This document shows positions 26,869 through 36,246 of a DNA stretch of 64,000 nucleotides, one piece after another; positions within the stretch are counted from its first letter, which is position 1, and each line of letters begins with the position of its first letter. This DNA comes from Methylocystis echinoides (GTDB taxonomy: Bacteria; Pseudomonadota; Alphaproteobacteria; Rhizobiales; Beijerinckiaceae). Under the pieces are notes generated by a model, which saw only the letters and a program-made list of their open reading frames with translations, did not search any database and had not been told where the DNA came from. The translations under genes were made by a program, and so were the position numbers. The stretch lies in the NCBI RefSeq assembly GCF_027923385.1, contig NZ_BSEC01000001.1, positions 4,066,001-4,130,000 of the forward strand, written 5' to 3'.

Positions 26869-28089
26869 ATGAATAGAGTTGAGGTGACGTCGCAGCTATC
26901 GGCGGACATACGGTCTTCAACCGGCAAGAGCGCGCTCGTATGGGTTTTTGGGGAGCTCGACAAGCGCGGTTCTTTCGAGGACTATTTGGTGCGCTTGGCC
27001 GAGCGGAGTCATGAGGTCGGGATTGAATTGCATATCGTGGCAGGGCCGCGATGCGTCGCTGGCTTGAAAGATGAGCTCGCATCACACAGAGCGCGCTTGT
27101 CCTGTGTCTCCATTGCAGAGAGAGACAGCCTGCGGCATTTCATTCGAGAAATGAGACGTGTGCGTCCAGTGCTGGTTCATTGTCACTTCGGCTCACCTTC
27201 CTCGGTGTTTGCGCCTTTTGCACGGCTCTTGGGCGCAAATCGATTCGTGATGACTGATCATGGCTCGCGCACGGTCGTGGAACAGCAGGAGGGCGTCCTT
27301 CAAGCGCTGCGAAAATTAAGAAGGCGGGCACAGGCTGCCTACATTGATTTGTGGCTACCGGTTTCAGGCTTTGTACGCGAGATGTTGATCAACGAAGTGG
27401 CCGCTCCACGAGAACGGGTTCGGGTTTTGTTGAATGGAATCGACCTCACTCGCGTCCAGCAGGTTGCGATACAAGGGCAAGGGACGATCAGAGATCGACT
27501 GGGTCTTCCCCAGGATGCACGGATTGCCTTGTTCGTTGGCAATCTCGTGGAAGAAAAGGGCGTTTTCGATCTGATCGAGATGCAGCACCAGATTCTTGCT
27601 CATGACGAAAGATGGATGATTCTTTGGGTAGGTGATGGCCCTCTCCGCAAGGAAGTTGAGGCGCATGCAAACGATCGGATTCGCGTCCTCGGTCGACGGA
27701 GCGATGTTCCGGATTTGGTGCGGGCGTCGGATGTCCTTCTGGCGCCTTCCCGCTGGCAGGAAGCTTTTTCGCTCGCATTGGCAGAGGCGGCTGCGGGCGG
27801 CATCCCGGCGGTCGCAACACGAGTTGGCGCGATTCCCGAGGTGGTTCTGGACGGCGAGACTGGGCTGTTGGCGCCGCTTGGAGATCGCAACGCCTTCATC
27901 AACGCCGCCATCCGGCTCATGTCCGATCCTTCGTTCTCCAAATGTCTTGGGCATAATGGCCAGCGCCGCGCGGAGGTTGTGTTCAGCCTCGACCGCATGA
28001 TTTCGCAGACGCTCGAAGAATATCGTCGCCTGCTCGCTGGCGGCGCGAAGGCAAAGATATTGGAACATGTGGCGCAGCGCGTCACCTGA
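26869..28089 (+). CDS. Glycosyltransferase family 4
   Basis: A 406-residue GT-B enzyme with HCHFGSPSSVFAPFA, ALFVGNLVEEKGVFDLIEM and the E-x7-E region LAEAAAGGIPAVATRVG. The ATG at 26869 has AAGGA seven bases upstream; a longer frame from 26809 lacks a binding site. It is the last gene of the acyltransferase/ACP/reductase/ligase cassette, 75 bases after the ligase, and probably supplies the sugar that is then acylated, or extends an acylated acceptor. Confidence 0.83.
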   Translation: MNRVEVTSQLSADIRSSTGKSALVWVFGELDKRGSFEDYLVRLAERSHEVGIELHIVAGPRCVAGLKDELASHRARLSCVSIAERDSLRHFIREMRRVRPVLVHCHFGSPSSVFAPFARLLGANRFVMTDHGSRTVVEQQEGVLQALRKLRRRAQAAYIDLWLPVSGFVREMLINEVAAPRERVRVLLNGIDLTRVQQVAIQGQGTIRDRLGLPQDARIALFVGNLVEEKGVFDLIEMQHQILAHDERWMILWVGDGPLRKEVEAHANDRIRVLGRRSDVPDLVRASDVLLAPSRWQEAFSLALAEAAAGGIPAVATRVGAIPEVVLDGETGLLAPLGDRNAFINAAIRLMSDPSFSKCLGHNGQRRAEVVFSLDRMISQTLEEYRRLLAGGAKAKILEHVAQRVT

Positions 28090-28094
28090 CGCCG

Positions 28095-28316
28095 CTAGCG
28101 TACGTAAGGGCGACCTACGTGGGAGGGGCTAGCCGGCGATAAGGCACCCACGCAAATCTCGCCAGTCAGTAGGTTTTTGCTTGTGTTCCGACGCAACTGA
28201 TAAATCCGGAAGAGCGCATTTTTCACGAGATGCAGCAAATCAGTGGCGTGCGGCTCATGCTCGCTTTTGGCGAGTTCCGCAATGCTTGACGCCAGTTCTT
28301 GACCATGTAGCGACAT
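28095..28316 (-). CDS. Small hypothetical protein
   Basis: A 73-residue frame starting MSLHGQEL with AAGGA about 11 bases before the ATG. The middle is a likely amphipathic helix (DLLHLVKNALFRIYQLRR). It is convergent with the glycosyltransferase gene, leaving a five-base gap, and divergent from the secreted protein gene at 28366. No family recognised. An extension of the frame to 28454 would overlap the divergent gene and is rejected. Confidence 0.4.
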   Translation of the reverse strand: MSLHGQELASSIAELAKSEHEPHATDLLHLVKNALFRIYQLRRNTSKNLLTGEICVGALSPASPSHVGRPYVR

Positions 28317-28365
28317 AGTTTGATTATCCTTCTCCAGGAAAATTCCCTTTCTTTCGGAGGCGGCA

Positions 28366-28632
28366 ATGGCCAAGGTTCGTGAATTTATCATTGCCCTTAT
28401 TGTTGCGGCGGAGATCTCGGGCGCCGCTCCGGTGAAGGCTGGCGAGAGCCCCACCTATCTGAATATCAGCCCGAGCGCGACGACAGCCACCTCGCCTTCG
28501 CCGCCCGCAAGCACAGCCCCTGCCTTGACCAACAGGGGCAGCGGCAATAACGGAAGTGGCTCGTCGTTCTGTCAGCAACCAATTTACGATAACTGGGGAA
28601 ATGTTACAGGCTACCGGCAGGGCGGCTGCTGA
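28366..28632 (+). CDS. Small secreted Ser/Thr/Pro/Gly-rich protein
   Basis: An 88-residue protein with a strong ribosome binding site (CGGAGG), a signal peptide of about 26 residues ending near PVKA/GES, and a low-complexity middle rich in Thr, Ser, Pro and Asn. The C-terminus has two cysteines (SFCQQP and GGC) that could form a disulphide. No enzyme motif. It is probably periplasmic or surface-linked; nothing more can be said. Confidence 0.6.
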   Translation: MAKVREFIIALIVAAEISGAAPVKAGESPTYLNISPSATTATSPSPPASTAPALTNRGSGNNGSGSSFCQQPIYDNWGNVTGYRQGGC

Positions 28633-28718
28633 AGACCTCTCGGAGAGCGGAGCAACTGATATTTTCTGCCAGATGGCGGTTCGAAAATCTCTCGAGCGGC
28701 AAAATCCTAGCGCGCGAG

Positions 28719-29633
28719 ATGCGCAGGCCCCTAACGTCCTTCCCAACGCGCACGACGACCTCAGACGAAAACAAACACACTGGGCTCCGACAACTTGCCG
28801 GAATGACCGCTGCAATTTTTTCGACCTTCGCTCTGGCGTTTCTCGCAGGTCTCGCAGTCCTTGGACTACCTCTAAAAGACGAACCTCCAATCCGTTACGC
28901 GGATCGCGTCTGTCGCCTTGCAAAGGCGACGATGGATCGTCACCTTCCGTGCCTCGGCGACACCGACAACGGGTCCGGCAAACCGAACGATCGCCAAGCC
29001 TTATTGAGTGTAATCAGAACGGTGTGTGTTCCCGCAAGTTACTTTGGCTTGACCTTTCCCTGCGCGCAGGTAAATCGGGAGAGAGGCTATGCCGTCATAA
29101 AATCTCCGGCGCCGTATGGTCTCAGCTTTATCGTGACGCCGACCGTTCCCGTGGCTGGGATTGAGAGCCTCGCAACAACTACCGGGGATACGAACAGGCT
29201 CTGGCTAGCGGCCTGGGAGGAGAGAAACCTTCTTGAGCGGGCGGCAAAACACAAAATCAATTGGAACGAGGTCGTTCTCGCCGTTAATTCGAAATCCACC
29301 AGAAGCCAGGACCAGCTTCACATTCATCTAGGATGCATCAAAAGTTCCATACGAGATTTCCTTGCTGTTGAGCCCTCTTCCACTGGAGAAAATTGGCGAT
29401 CCGCTCACCCAAGCTCCATCAATGTGAGCTTCTTCGTCAAACTACTTCCCGAAGAGTACATCAAAAAAGACCTCTTCAAGCTGGTTTTTGACGAGATTCC
29501 CGGCGGTAGATTGCTCGCTGAAAAACAGACCATTGCCCTCGCCGGGGTAACGCGAGGTTCCTGGCGGGGCTTTGCGTTGATCGTGACTCTCGAGACGGTT
29601 TCGGCCGAAGAGTTCATTGCTCGCGACTGCTGA
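28719..29633 (+). CDS. CDP-diacylglycerol pyrophosphatase (Cdh family)
   Basis: A 304-residue protein with one N-terminal hydrophobic segment (about residues 30-50, an uncleaved signal anchor) and a periplasmic HIT-like domain. The family motif QDQLHIHLGC lies near residue 200. Cdh cleaves CDP-diacylglycerol into CMP and phosphatidic acid at the membrane. Conserved features include the Cys pair around VCRLA and HLPCLG and the late SWRGFALIV. ATG 28803, directly before the hydrophobic segment, is an alternative start. It stands alone between small genes. Confidence 0.8.
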   Translation: MRRPLTSFPTRTTTSDENKHTGLRQLAGMTAAIFSTFALAFLAGLAVLGLPLKDEPPIRYADRVCRLAKATMDRHLPCLGDTDNGSGKPNDRQALLSVIRTVCVPASYFGLTFPCAQVNRERGYAVIKSPAPYGLSFIVTPTVPVAGIESLATTTGDTNRLWLAAWEERNLLERAAKHKINWNEVVLAVNSKSTRSQDQLHIHLGCIKSSIRDFLAVEPSSTGENWRSAHPSSINVSFFVKLLPEEYIKKDLFKLVFDEIPGGRLLAEKQTIALAGVTRGSWRGFALIVTLETVSAEEFIARDC

Positions 29634-29661
29634 TCAGGCGAGATTGCTTGCGGGCAGGCCT

Positions 29662-29994
29662 TTACTTTCGTAACGCCCGCGCGAAATCGCGCTTCGCCTT
29701 GGTTAACATCTCTTCTGCTCTTTCAACCGCGTCCATTGCCTCTGCCAGCGCGATACCCGCCGCCTCGACATCGGTGCCCATGATCATTTCAGAAATCTCT
29801 TCTACCTCATGCGCATTATCACTGACAACGATGCTTTGATTGCCTTCGATCAGCGCAAATCTGTGTTTGCAATAGCTGCCTGCACGTCCGTCCGGACACG
29901 TGCAAAATGCATTCAAATTATTTCCTTCCCTCTCGAAAGTGCAGGTGTATAGGTCCCCCTTCGTACCTCTGACCGTGAATTCAACTCTCCGCAT
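29662..29994 (-). CDS. SWIM-type zinc-finger-like protein
   Basis: A 110-residue protein. Residues about 25-45 carry CTCPDGRAGSYCKH, a CxC...CxH pattern typical of SWIM zinc fingers, which bind DNA or proteins. The C-terminal half is a long charged helix (AGIALAEAMDAVERAEEM). ATG 29994 has GGGGTGG upstream; a GTG at 30003 is also possible. It stands alone and convergent to the CDP-diacylglycerol pyrophosphatase. The role is unknown. Confidence 0.65.
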   Translation of the reverse strand: MRRVEFTVRGTKGDLYTCTFEREGNNLNAFCTCPDGRAGSYCKHRFALIEGNQSIVVSDNAHEVEEISEMIMGTDVEAAGIALAEAMDAVERAEEMLTKAKRDFARALRK

Positions 29995-30003
29995 TTTTTC
30001 CAC

Positions 30004-30317
30004 CCCGAATACTTACGCTTGCGCTTTGCAGCAGTCTCAGCAGCTGCGCCCTCAATGCAAATCACGCGACAGCGCCGCGGTCCAAGTTGCCGGGTCCGTC
30101 GCCATAATCCGCTACATGACCGCATATGGATAAGATCCACGACGCTCGGCCGTCAACAACATGTCGATCGCGCTCCCGACCCTCGGAATTTGACTTACTA
30201 TTCACGCAGGGTGTCACATCCTCCTGCCCGCGCGCATAAGTTCAACCTTGCCAAATTAATGGGGCCGAGGGAAACTTTCTCTTCGTCGGGCGAAACCATT
30301 ATCTAACCGAGCCAATT
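30004..30317. other. Non-coding gap upstream of the large redox/cNMP protein
   Basis: About 310 bases without a supportable gene, holding the divergent promoters of the SWIM-like gene and the 1238-residue gene. The Shine-Dalgarno for the latter is weak (CCGAG nine bases upstream). Confidence 0.35.
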
Positions 30318-33300
30318 ATGCGTAACACTCTGCTTCTCAATGAATATGCCGATCAGCTGCGGCGGGTGGATTTCCTCGCGGGTCTCTCGCAGGAATTGAT
30401 TGAGCTCCTGGCCGCTTCCGCTACACAGTTTTCGCTGTGGCCGGGCGAGACCCTATTCGCCGAAGGCGATCCCGGCGACGCCGTCTACGCGGTCGTCGAA
30501 GGCGCGGTCCAGATTTTCGTTCGCTCCCCGACAGGGAAAGAACTGGTGTTGGCCGCGCTTCGCAAAGGCGAGCTGATCGGCGAGCATTATCTTTTTCAAG
30601 GAGAAGACGCCCGCCGCCGTGACGCCTCGGCCCGCGCTGCCGAGCGGACTGTCTTGTTACGTATCGAAGGATCCGCTTTCCTTGACGCGCTGGCCGGGGA
30701 TCCCGCGCTCTCGAGGCGACTGCGCGCGCGACGAGACCAGCGCGAAGTCGATAACCTTGGAAGGCGTTCGGACATGTTCCGGTTGCTGAGATCTCTCGGC
30801 GCCGTTGATCCGCAGGCCAGTGAAAGGTTCGAGGCCGGAGAGATCATCTTCCACGAAGGCGACGAGGCGGACGCCGCATGGTTGATCACCGCCGGCGACG
30901 TCACCATTTACAACGAGGCGCGACCCGAGGCGCCGCTTGCGCGTCTCGGCGTTGGCCAATGTTTTGGCGAGCGGGCGTGCATCACCGATGCGCCGCGCGC
31001 CGCGACTGTTCGCGCTCTGACGCCGGTCGAAGCTATCCGCATCTCGCGCGAGCACTTCGTCCGCTTGCATGAGCTGTCGCCTCAGCTCAGAGAGATCGTT
31101 GCGGGGCTCGACTTCGTCTATCACCTGCCGCAACGCGGCGTCGCCTTGCAGTATCTCGGCAGCCGGGGTGGCGAAGGTACGGTCGAACGTCTTTACCGGC
31201 TCGCGGACGGAAGATGCTTCCTGGCCTCATGGGTTCCGGCGTTGAAAGCCTTTCGCCTCGAGCGCGTCGATCCGCCCGATCACCCTTCCGACTCCTTGAG
31301 CGAAGTCGTCTGGGCCGAGGACGCGATTGGCGCGGCGGGCCGGCGACGGAGCGTCAGATTTTCTGCTGATGGCCTGATCGAACATTTCTCCGCCATTGGC
31401 GACTGGCCGGAGATGCCGCGGATCATAGAGGCTGCGATTGACGCAGAGCCCTTCAGCGCCGAAACGATACAGGCCTTCGCGCGAACAGGCCGTCTTGGCG
31501 GCGCTACAGCAGGAGAGAAAGAGCAATTTGCTTGCTTCTGCATGCAAATTACCTCGGAGGCGCTCGAAGCCCTGATCAAGGCCGGTTACGACAGCTTCGA
31601 GAGCCTGCGACAAAAGACAGGTTGCGGCACGATCTGCGGCGGATGTGAACCGCAGATACAGTCCATGCTCGGACACGCAGAGTGGATTCCGGTGGTTGCG
31701 AGTGTACAGGAGCAGACCGCCGATGTCCGGAGCATTGTTCTGAAGACGATCGGCACGGCGTCGATCGAATGGCGCGCCGGTCAATATGTCGTCGTCTCGG
31801 GACGCATGGGCCCGCATTGGGTCAACAGAAGTTACACAATCATCTCTGCAGCCGGGCCGGGACAGGACATCGAGATCGCGGTCAAACGCGAGCCCCTGGG
31901 TCTGTTCTCGCGCTGGCTTTTTGACGGCGAACTCGCGGACAAGGAGCTACGAATCTCACCGCCGCGCGGCGATTGCGTCTGGAAGCCGGGCCCACGCCCG
32001 ACCGTCTGTCTTGTTGCAGGGATCGGCGTCACGCCGGCGCTCGCAATCGTCAGGTCCCGGCGGCTTCACGGCGCGGAGGATGCCTTGCATATCGACTATT
32101 CGGGCCGCGCCGCGGCGTCGATGGCCTTCCTGGCCGAGCTTCATTCGGCAGTGGCGGCAGACGCAAACATCAGCTTGCGTCCTCGCTTCACCTCCGCAGG
32201 CGACCGCCTCGACTCTGCAGCCGTCCTCGACATCGTGCGAAGAATGCCGGAAGCCGACTTCTTCGTCTGTGGTCCACAGGCCTATATGGATCAGATTGTC
32301 TCTGTGCTCCACGCCGCCAATGTTCCACCCGAGCGCATCCACGAAGAGCGCTTCGCGCATGCCGGCGCCCCGCCCAAAGCTGACGATGAGCAGCGCCGCC
32401 CATCAGCCGCCATGCTTAACCCAGGCCCGGCGTCTGGGGCCAAGGCGACTGGGGTTGATCAATACGACGTCACAGCTCTTCGTACATTGATCCACCGTGC
32501 AACGAATGCGCTTCCGCCGGCGTGGCGCGAGAGGGTGGCCGAACGCTATTTGCGTCGCGCCGAAGCGCCCGGCCCCGCCGCGGAACATGCCGTTCAGTAT
32601 CTGCTGAGCGCCGCATCGGAGCAGGCGCCAGGAGAGGCCACGATCGCGGAGCGGGCAGATAATTTCTATTCGCGTCAGTACAGGCAGTTTTTCAACCCTG
32701 TCATGGGGGCCTTTGCGATGACCGCGCCGCGCGTTCTTCTGGCGAGCGGCAGTCCGCCGCAAGGCCATTTATGGCGACGGCGCCGCGAGACCTGCGCCGC
32801 GATGATCGAGGAGACTCATGGCGCGGCGCCGGTCATGGTGATTGATCGCGAAACAGCGGCCGTGCCGCTTCTGCTGCCGCGACTGGACGATGCCGAGGCG
32901 CAATCCATGATGGACTGGCTCGACGATCACGGCGCGATGCCGACGGCGTATCGCAAGCTCGTTGAAGGCGAGGAGGTTCATTGCGCGACGCCCCACGCCG
33001 CCGCCCGCGAGCGCAGTCGCGACGGGGCGCTTCTCGAGGTGATCGATTGCGCAATCCGCTCCGAACGGCTGGCGTTACTGGCGCTGCATCCGCATGACCC
33101 GGATGCAATGGGGCTCCACATCACTTTGTTTGCTGTGGAAGTGGTTACGCCGCAGCGTCTCGAGACGGAGTATGACCTTCCGCCGGGCGCGCTGGCCTCA
33201 TGGCGGCAGGCAGCCTTGCAAAATGACCGCCAGCTGCGGTTCTGCGTGGGCGTCACCGAAGAGGTCTTCACGCAGTGCTCGCAAAATCTTTTCGTCAAAC

Positions 33301-34034
33301 GTCCGGCGCCCGCCTCCGTCCGACACGCGCGCGCGGCCTGGCCGAACGCCTGGACCCCCGCAATACCTCTCGGCCACCTGCTCGCCGCGCAGTTTGAAAC
33401 ATTGCAGGTCACGGTCTCCGCGGGCGGCGTTCCCGGCGCCTCGCCGCGCAATGGCGACCTCGGCAAGGCTGCATTTTTCGAGACGCGCGGCCGCAGGTCA
33501 TACCTGCTCATTCCCTATTATCCTGGCAACGCAGTGCATGGGCACGCCGCCAAATTATGGTCTAACGGTTACAGCACGGTGGTGATCTGTGACGATCACA
33601 GCGCACTCACTCTGGTGACGGTCTCGGGGCCCTCCCGCGTCGTCACCAACGAGAATGTCAGGCGCGCTTTCCCCGGCGTCGCCGGCAAACTCAATCAGCG
33701 GGCGGCGTCCAACCCGACATATTGGTTCGTACAGGAAGTTTCGGAAATCATTCAGCAACGCGAATCTCTCGCCGCCAATTCGCTCGATCCGGCAAGGCCG
33801 ACCTGCAGCATCAATGCGGGCGGCGAGGGTCGCCACGACAAGAAGGTCGCCTATTTCGCGACCAACACCCTTCCAGAATATGATCAGGGCTTACAGCACA
33901 AGCGGGAAAGCGCCGGGCGATCGACCGATCCTGCAGGCGCAAGGCGTCACGAGTGGAGCATGGAGGTCCAAAGCGCCCTCGACTCCCGGCGGTCTCATCT
34001 CAGGCGCATCGTTGAGAAGGAACCCGCCTCCTGA
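30318..34034 (+). CDS. 1238-residue fusion: two cNMP-binding domains, BFD [2Fe-2S], ferredoxin-NADP reductase, and a large unknown C-terminus
   Basis: Residues about 13-130 and 150-260 are two cyclic-nucleotide-binding beta-rolls (GDPGDAVYAVVEGAVQIF; GDEADAAWLITAGDVTIY and RLGVGQCFGERA). Residues about 400-450 are a BFD-like [2Fe-2S] site (FACFCMQ, then TGCGTICGGC). Residues about 455-675 are a flavin/NAD(P)H reductase of the FNR type (NRSYTIISA for FAD, VCLVAGIGVTPAL for the nucleotide, FFVCGPQAYMDQ). The remaining about 550 residues show no domain I recognise; they carry a histidine-containing YYPGNAVHGHAAK and many conserved-looking tryptophans. The whole could be a cytosolic redox device gated by a cyclic nucleotide. 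There is no DNA-binding helix-turn-helix. It is one uninterrupted frame, with codon use like the neighbours. Confidence 0.75.
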   Translation: MRNTLLLNEYADQLRRVDFLAGLSQELIELLAASATQFSLWPGETLFAEGDPGDAVYAVVEGAVQIFVRSPTGKELVLAALRKGELIGEHYLFQGEDARRRDASARAAERTVLLRIEGSAFLDALAGDPALSRRLRARRDQREVDNLGRRSDMFRLLRSLGAVDPQASERFEAGEIIFHEGDEADAAWLITAGDVTIYNEARPEAPLARLGVGQCFGERACITDAPRAATVRALTPVEAIRISREHFVRLHELSPQLREIVAGLDFVYHLPQRGVALQYLGSRGGEGTVERLYRLADGRCFLASWVPALKAFRLERVDPPDHPSDSLSEVVWAEDAIGAAGRRRSVRFSADGLIEHFSAIGDWPEMPRIIEAAIDAEPFSAETIQAFARTGRLGGATAGEKEQFACFCMQITSEALEALIKAGYDSFESLRQKTGCGTICGGCEPQIQSMLGHAEWIPVVASVQEQTADVRSIVLKTIGTASIEWRAGQYVVVSGRMGPHWVNRSYTIISAAGPGQDIEIAVKREPLGLFSRWLFDGELADKELRISPPRGDCVWKPGPRPTVCLVAGIGVTPALAIVRSRRLHGAEDALHIDYSGRAAASMAFLAELHSAVAADANISLRPRFTSAGDRLDSAAVLDIVRRMPEADFFVCGPQAYMDQIVSVLHAANVPPERIHEERFAHAGAPPKADDEQRRPSAAMLNPGPASGAKATGVDQYDVTALRTLIHRATNALPPAWRERVAERYLRRAEAPGPAAEHAVQYLLSAASEQAPGEATIAERADNFYSRQYRQFFNPVMGAFAMTAPRVLLASGSPPQGHLWRRRRETCAAMIEETHGAAPVMVIDRETAAVPLLLPRLDDAEAQSMMDWLDDHGAMPTAYRKLVEGEEVHCATPHAAARERSRDGALLEVIDCAIRSERLALLALHPHDPDAMGLHITLFAVEVVTPQRLETEYDLPPGALASWRQAALQNDRQLRFCVGVTEEVFTQCSQNLFVKRPAPASVRHARAAWPNAWTPAIPLGHLLAAQFETLQVTVSAGGVPGASPRNGDLGKAAFFETRGRRSYLLIPYYPGNAVHGHAAKLWSNGYSTVVICDDHSALTLVTVSGPSRVVTNENVRRAFPGVAGKLNQRAASNPTYWFVQEVSEIIQQRESLAANSLDPARPTCSINAGGEGRHDKKVAYFATNTLPEYDQGLQHKRESAGRSTDPAGARRHEWSMEVQSALDSRRSHLRRIVEKEPAS

Positions 34035-34150
34035 GAACGCCCCATCCTGCGATCGGCCCAGAACGTGATTTCGGATATTCTCACCCGGCTCCTTTTGTTG
34101 CTAAGCTCAAATCCTCAAACGAATCATGCCATCGTCCGAAGGATTGAGCC

Positions 34151-34729
34151 ATGCCGACAACCCTGGAAATCTTTACCGCTGAAGCGCCCGACATTCTGGC
34201 GGTGCATTGGGGCTGGGTCATTGCGCTCGGCGTCGGTATTGGCGTGCTCGGCATTCTGGCCATCATGCGGGCGAGGATCGCGACCACGATTGCAGTCGGA
34301 TTGCTTGGCGTCCTGCTCTCCGTCAGTGGCGTCGCGATCCTGCTCTTTGCTTTCATAACCCACGGCTTCTGGACAGAGTTTTTCATCCATGTGCTGTGGG
34401 CTGTGCTCATTACGCTCACCGGCTTCGTGCTGATAACGCGACCGACAATCGGAGCCGAGGCCATTACAGTCCTCATCGCCTTCTATTTCATCGCAGAAGG
34501 CATCACAATCATAGGTTTCGCATTTGCCTCACACATTGGAGGGTTGTGGTTTTATATCGTGCAAGGCCTCATGGCCCTGCTTCTTGGTTGCTTATTGGCC
34601 GTCGGCTGGCCTTTGACGGGCCTGTGGGCAATCGGGACCTTCATTGGCATCGACCTGCTTTTCAAGAGCTGGCTCCTCATCTCCCTTGGCCTGGGACTCC
34701 GCGCCATTTCCGAAGGCCCTCTCTTCTAG
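34151..34729 (+). CDS. HdeD/DUF308-like membrane protein
   Basis: A 192-residue protein with six predicted transmembrane helices in three hairpins, the DUF308 layout (WGWVIALGVGIGVLGILA near the start, ALLLGCLLAVGWPLTG near the end). HdeD-type proteins are linked to acid resistance in enterobacteria; in other groups the role is unclear. AAGGA lies about 10 bases upstream of the ATG. Confidence 0.75.
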   Translation: MPTTLEIFTAEAPDILAVHWGWVIALGVGIGVLGILAIMRARIATTIAVGLLGVLLSVSGVAILLFAFITHGFWTEFFIHVLWAVLITLTGFVLITRPTIGAEAITVLIAFYFIAEGITIIGFAFASHIGGLWFYIVQGLMALLLGCLLAVGWPLTGLWAIGTFIGIDLLFKSWLLISLGLGLRAISEGPLF

Positions 34730-34852
34730 GAGTCTGTTGGAGAATTCAGTGAGCGATCCTTCTCGGGAGTAGGCTGCCTCATTCCAGCTTGGAAAAAACA
34801 ACGGCCGTGGTAACCTGTCCCGCACGTCGTCTTCTCACGAGGAGCGATCGCC

Positions 34853-35161
34853 ATGAGACTTGCGGTCATTTGCACAACCAGTGCTGCGCTGTTGATGGTT
34901 TTCGCATCTGACGTCCAGGCGTCGAGCCAGAAAATTTGCTCCCCCGTCGAGCCTGACAAGTGGCGCACAATCGCTCCCGTTCCCAAAGAATGGATAGCAG
35001 GCGACTGCCGTAGGCTCTCCGAGTCTGTCGGCGCCACCTCTTATAAGCTCGGCTGCATCTTCAGCGAAGCTATTGGTGAGAAATATTCGTGGAGCGTAGA
35101 GGTGAAGCTGGTCACTGACGAAGCAACCCCTCTGCCCCCTCCTCGAAATTGCGGCTGGTGA
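34853..35161 (+). CDS. Small exported protein
   Basis: A 102-residue protein with a clear signal peptide (about 24 residues, ending DVQA/SSQ) and an ACGAGGAG binding site. The mature part contains four cysteines (KICSP, GDCRR, LGCIF, RNCGW), enough for two disulphides, so a small periplasmic fold is likely. No family recognised. Confidence 0.65.
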   Translation: MRLAVICTTSAALLMVFASDVQASSQKICSPVEPDKWRTIAPVPKEWIAGDCRRLSESVGATSYKLGCIFSEAIGEKYSWSVEVKLVTDEATPLPPPRNCGW

Positions 35162-35270
35162 ACGGGTCGGAGCAGTAGCGCTGCAAGACTATTTGCAAAC
35201 TCCATCGCATGTCGGTTTCAGCTTCAACTAAACGTCTCGTTTTTTAAATCGAAGTCATAGGAGCGCGGGA

Positions 35271-36176
35271 TTGAGAAAAATCGGTCTCCTCATCGCCCTG
35301 GCGTTCTGCGCGTCCATCGCCACGATTTCGGCGGCAATCTCAGCTCCGAACTGGACCGTCTATAGCAACGTTCAATATGGCCTGACCTCGGAGGAAACCG
35401 CTGACCTTTTTTTGCTCAACCGAGGAGTCAATCCCGTCGTTGTGTTCATTCATGGCGGCGGGTGGCAGGCAGGCGACAAATCCTATGTCGGCGACTATGC
35501 GAGATTGTACGGCCTGGCTGGTTTCCATGTCATCGCGATCAACTATCGGTTAGCGAGTTATAGCGATCCCGGCAAGCAATGGAACGCACAATTGCAGGAT
35601 ACGCAATTGTTCATTCGATGGCTTCGCCAGGTGGCGGCCATCATCCGCGTTGATCCAACAAGAATTGGCGTCGCGGGAGAATCCGCGGGTGGCCATCTCG
35701 CCCTGTTTCTAGGCTCCTTGAACACGTCCGTGTCACCCGCGCCAGGCGTCAGTGGACGATCGAACTATTACGCGTCCCAGTCACCGAAAGCTTCCGCTGT
35801 GTTGGACATGTTTGGACCGACGGACCTAACCAGACCGGAGATGTATGCATCTCTGGGCAGTTTGGCTCTATTTGGCGCGCGAACCTATGCTCAGGCTCCA
35901 AGCCTGTATCGTGATGCCTCGCCTCTTTTCAGGGTGAACTCACAGACGGCCCCGACTTGTGTGGTTCAGGGGATGTATGACACGACGGTTCCTCCCTCAC
36001 AATCGATCGCGTTGATCAATGCCCTGTATGCACGAGGGGCGCCCTACAAATGGCTTCCGTTTAATGGCGGTCATGGATTCTCGGGACTCTCACCGCTTCA
36101 GCGCGCAGATATCGATAATCGAGCGCTACAATGCATGATTGGATACTTACATCCGAATCCCCTGAATGCTTGGTGA
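35271..36176 (+). CDS. Exported alpha/beta-hydrolase esterase (HSL/carboxylesterase-like)
   Basis: A 301-residue protein starting at TTG with AGGAG seven bases upstream. A signal peptide covers about residues 1-25. The enzyme core shows the oxyanion HGGGWQAGDKS, the nucleophile motif GESAGGHLALF, an acid in GMYDTTVPP and the catalytic His in NGGHGFSG. This is the hormone-sensitive-lipase/kynurenine-formamidase-like branch, which hydrolyses small esters. With a signal peptide it should act in the periplasm; removal of acyl groups from glycans or from environmental esters is possible. Confidence 0.82.
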   Translation: MRKIGLLIALAFCASIATISAAISAPNWTVYSNVQYGLTSEETADLFLLNRGVNPVVVFIHGGGWQAGDKSYVGDYARLYGLAGFHVIAINYRLASYSDPGKQWNAQLQDTQLFIRWLRQVAAIIRVDPTRIGVAGESAGGHLALFLGSLNTSVSPAPGVSGRSNYYASQSPKASAVLDMFGPTDLTRPEMYASLGSLALFGARTYAQAPSLYRDASPLFRVNSQTAPTCVVQGMYDTTVPPSQSIALINALYARGAPYKWLPFNGGHGFSGLSPLQRADIDNRALQCMIGYLHPNPLNAW

Positions 36177-36246
36177 GCCGTGGCGAAACCGCTGCTGAGG
36201 TTCTGAATTTCCGAGAGGAACAGCGTCGCTTGACCGAGAGGGTGAA

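Noticed and set aside
30180..30260. Possible Crp/Fnr-type operator before the cNMP protein
   Set aside because: No convincing TGTGA or TTGAT half-site pair at 16-bp spacing.
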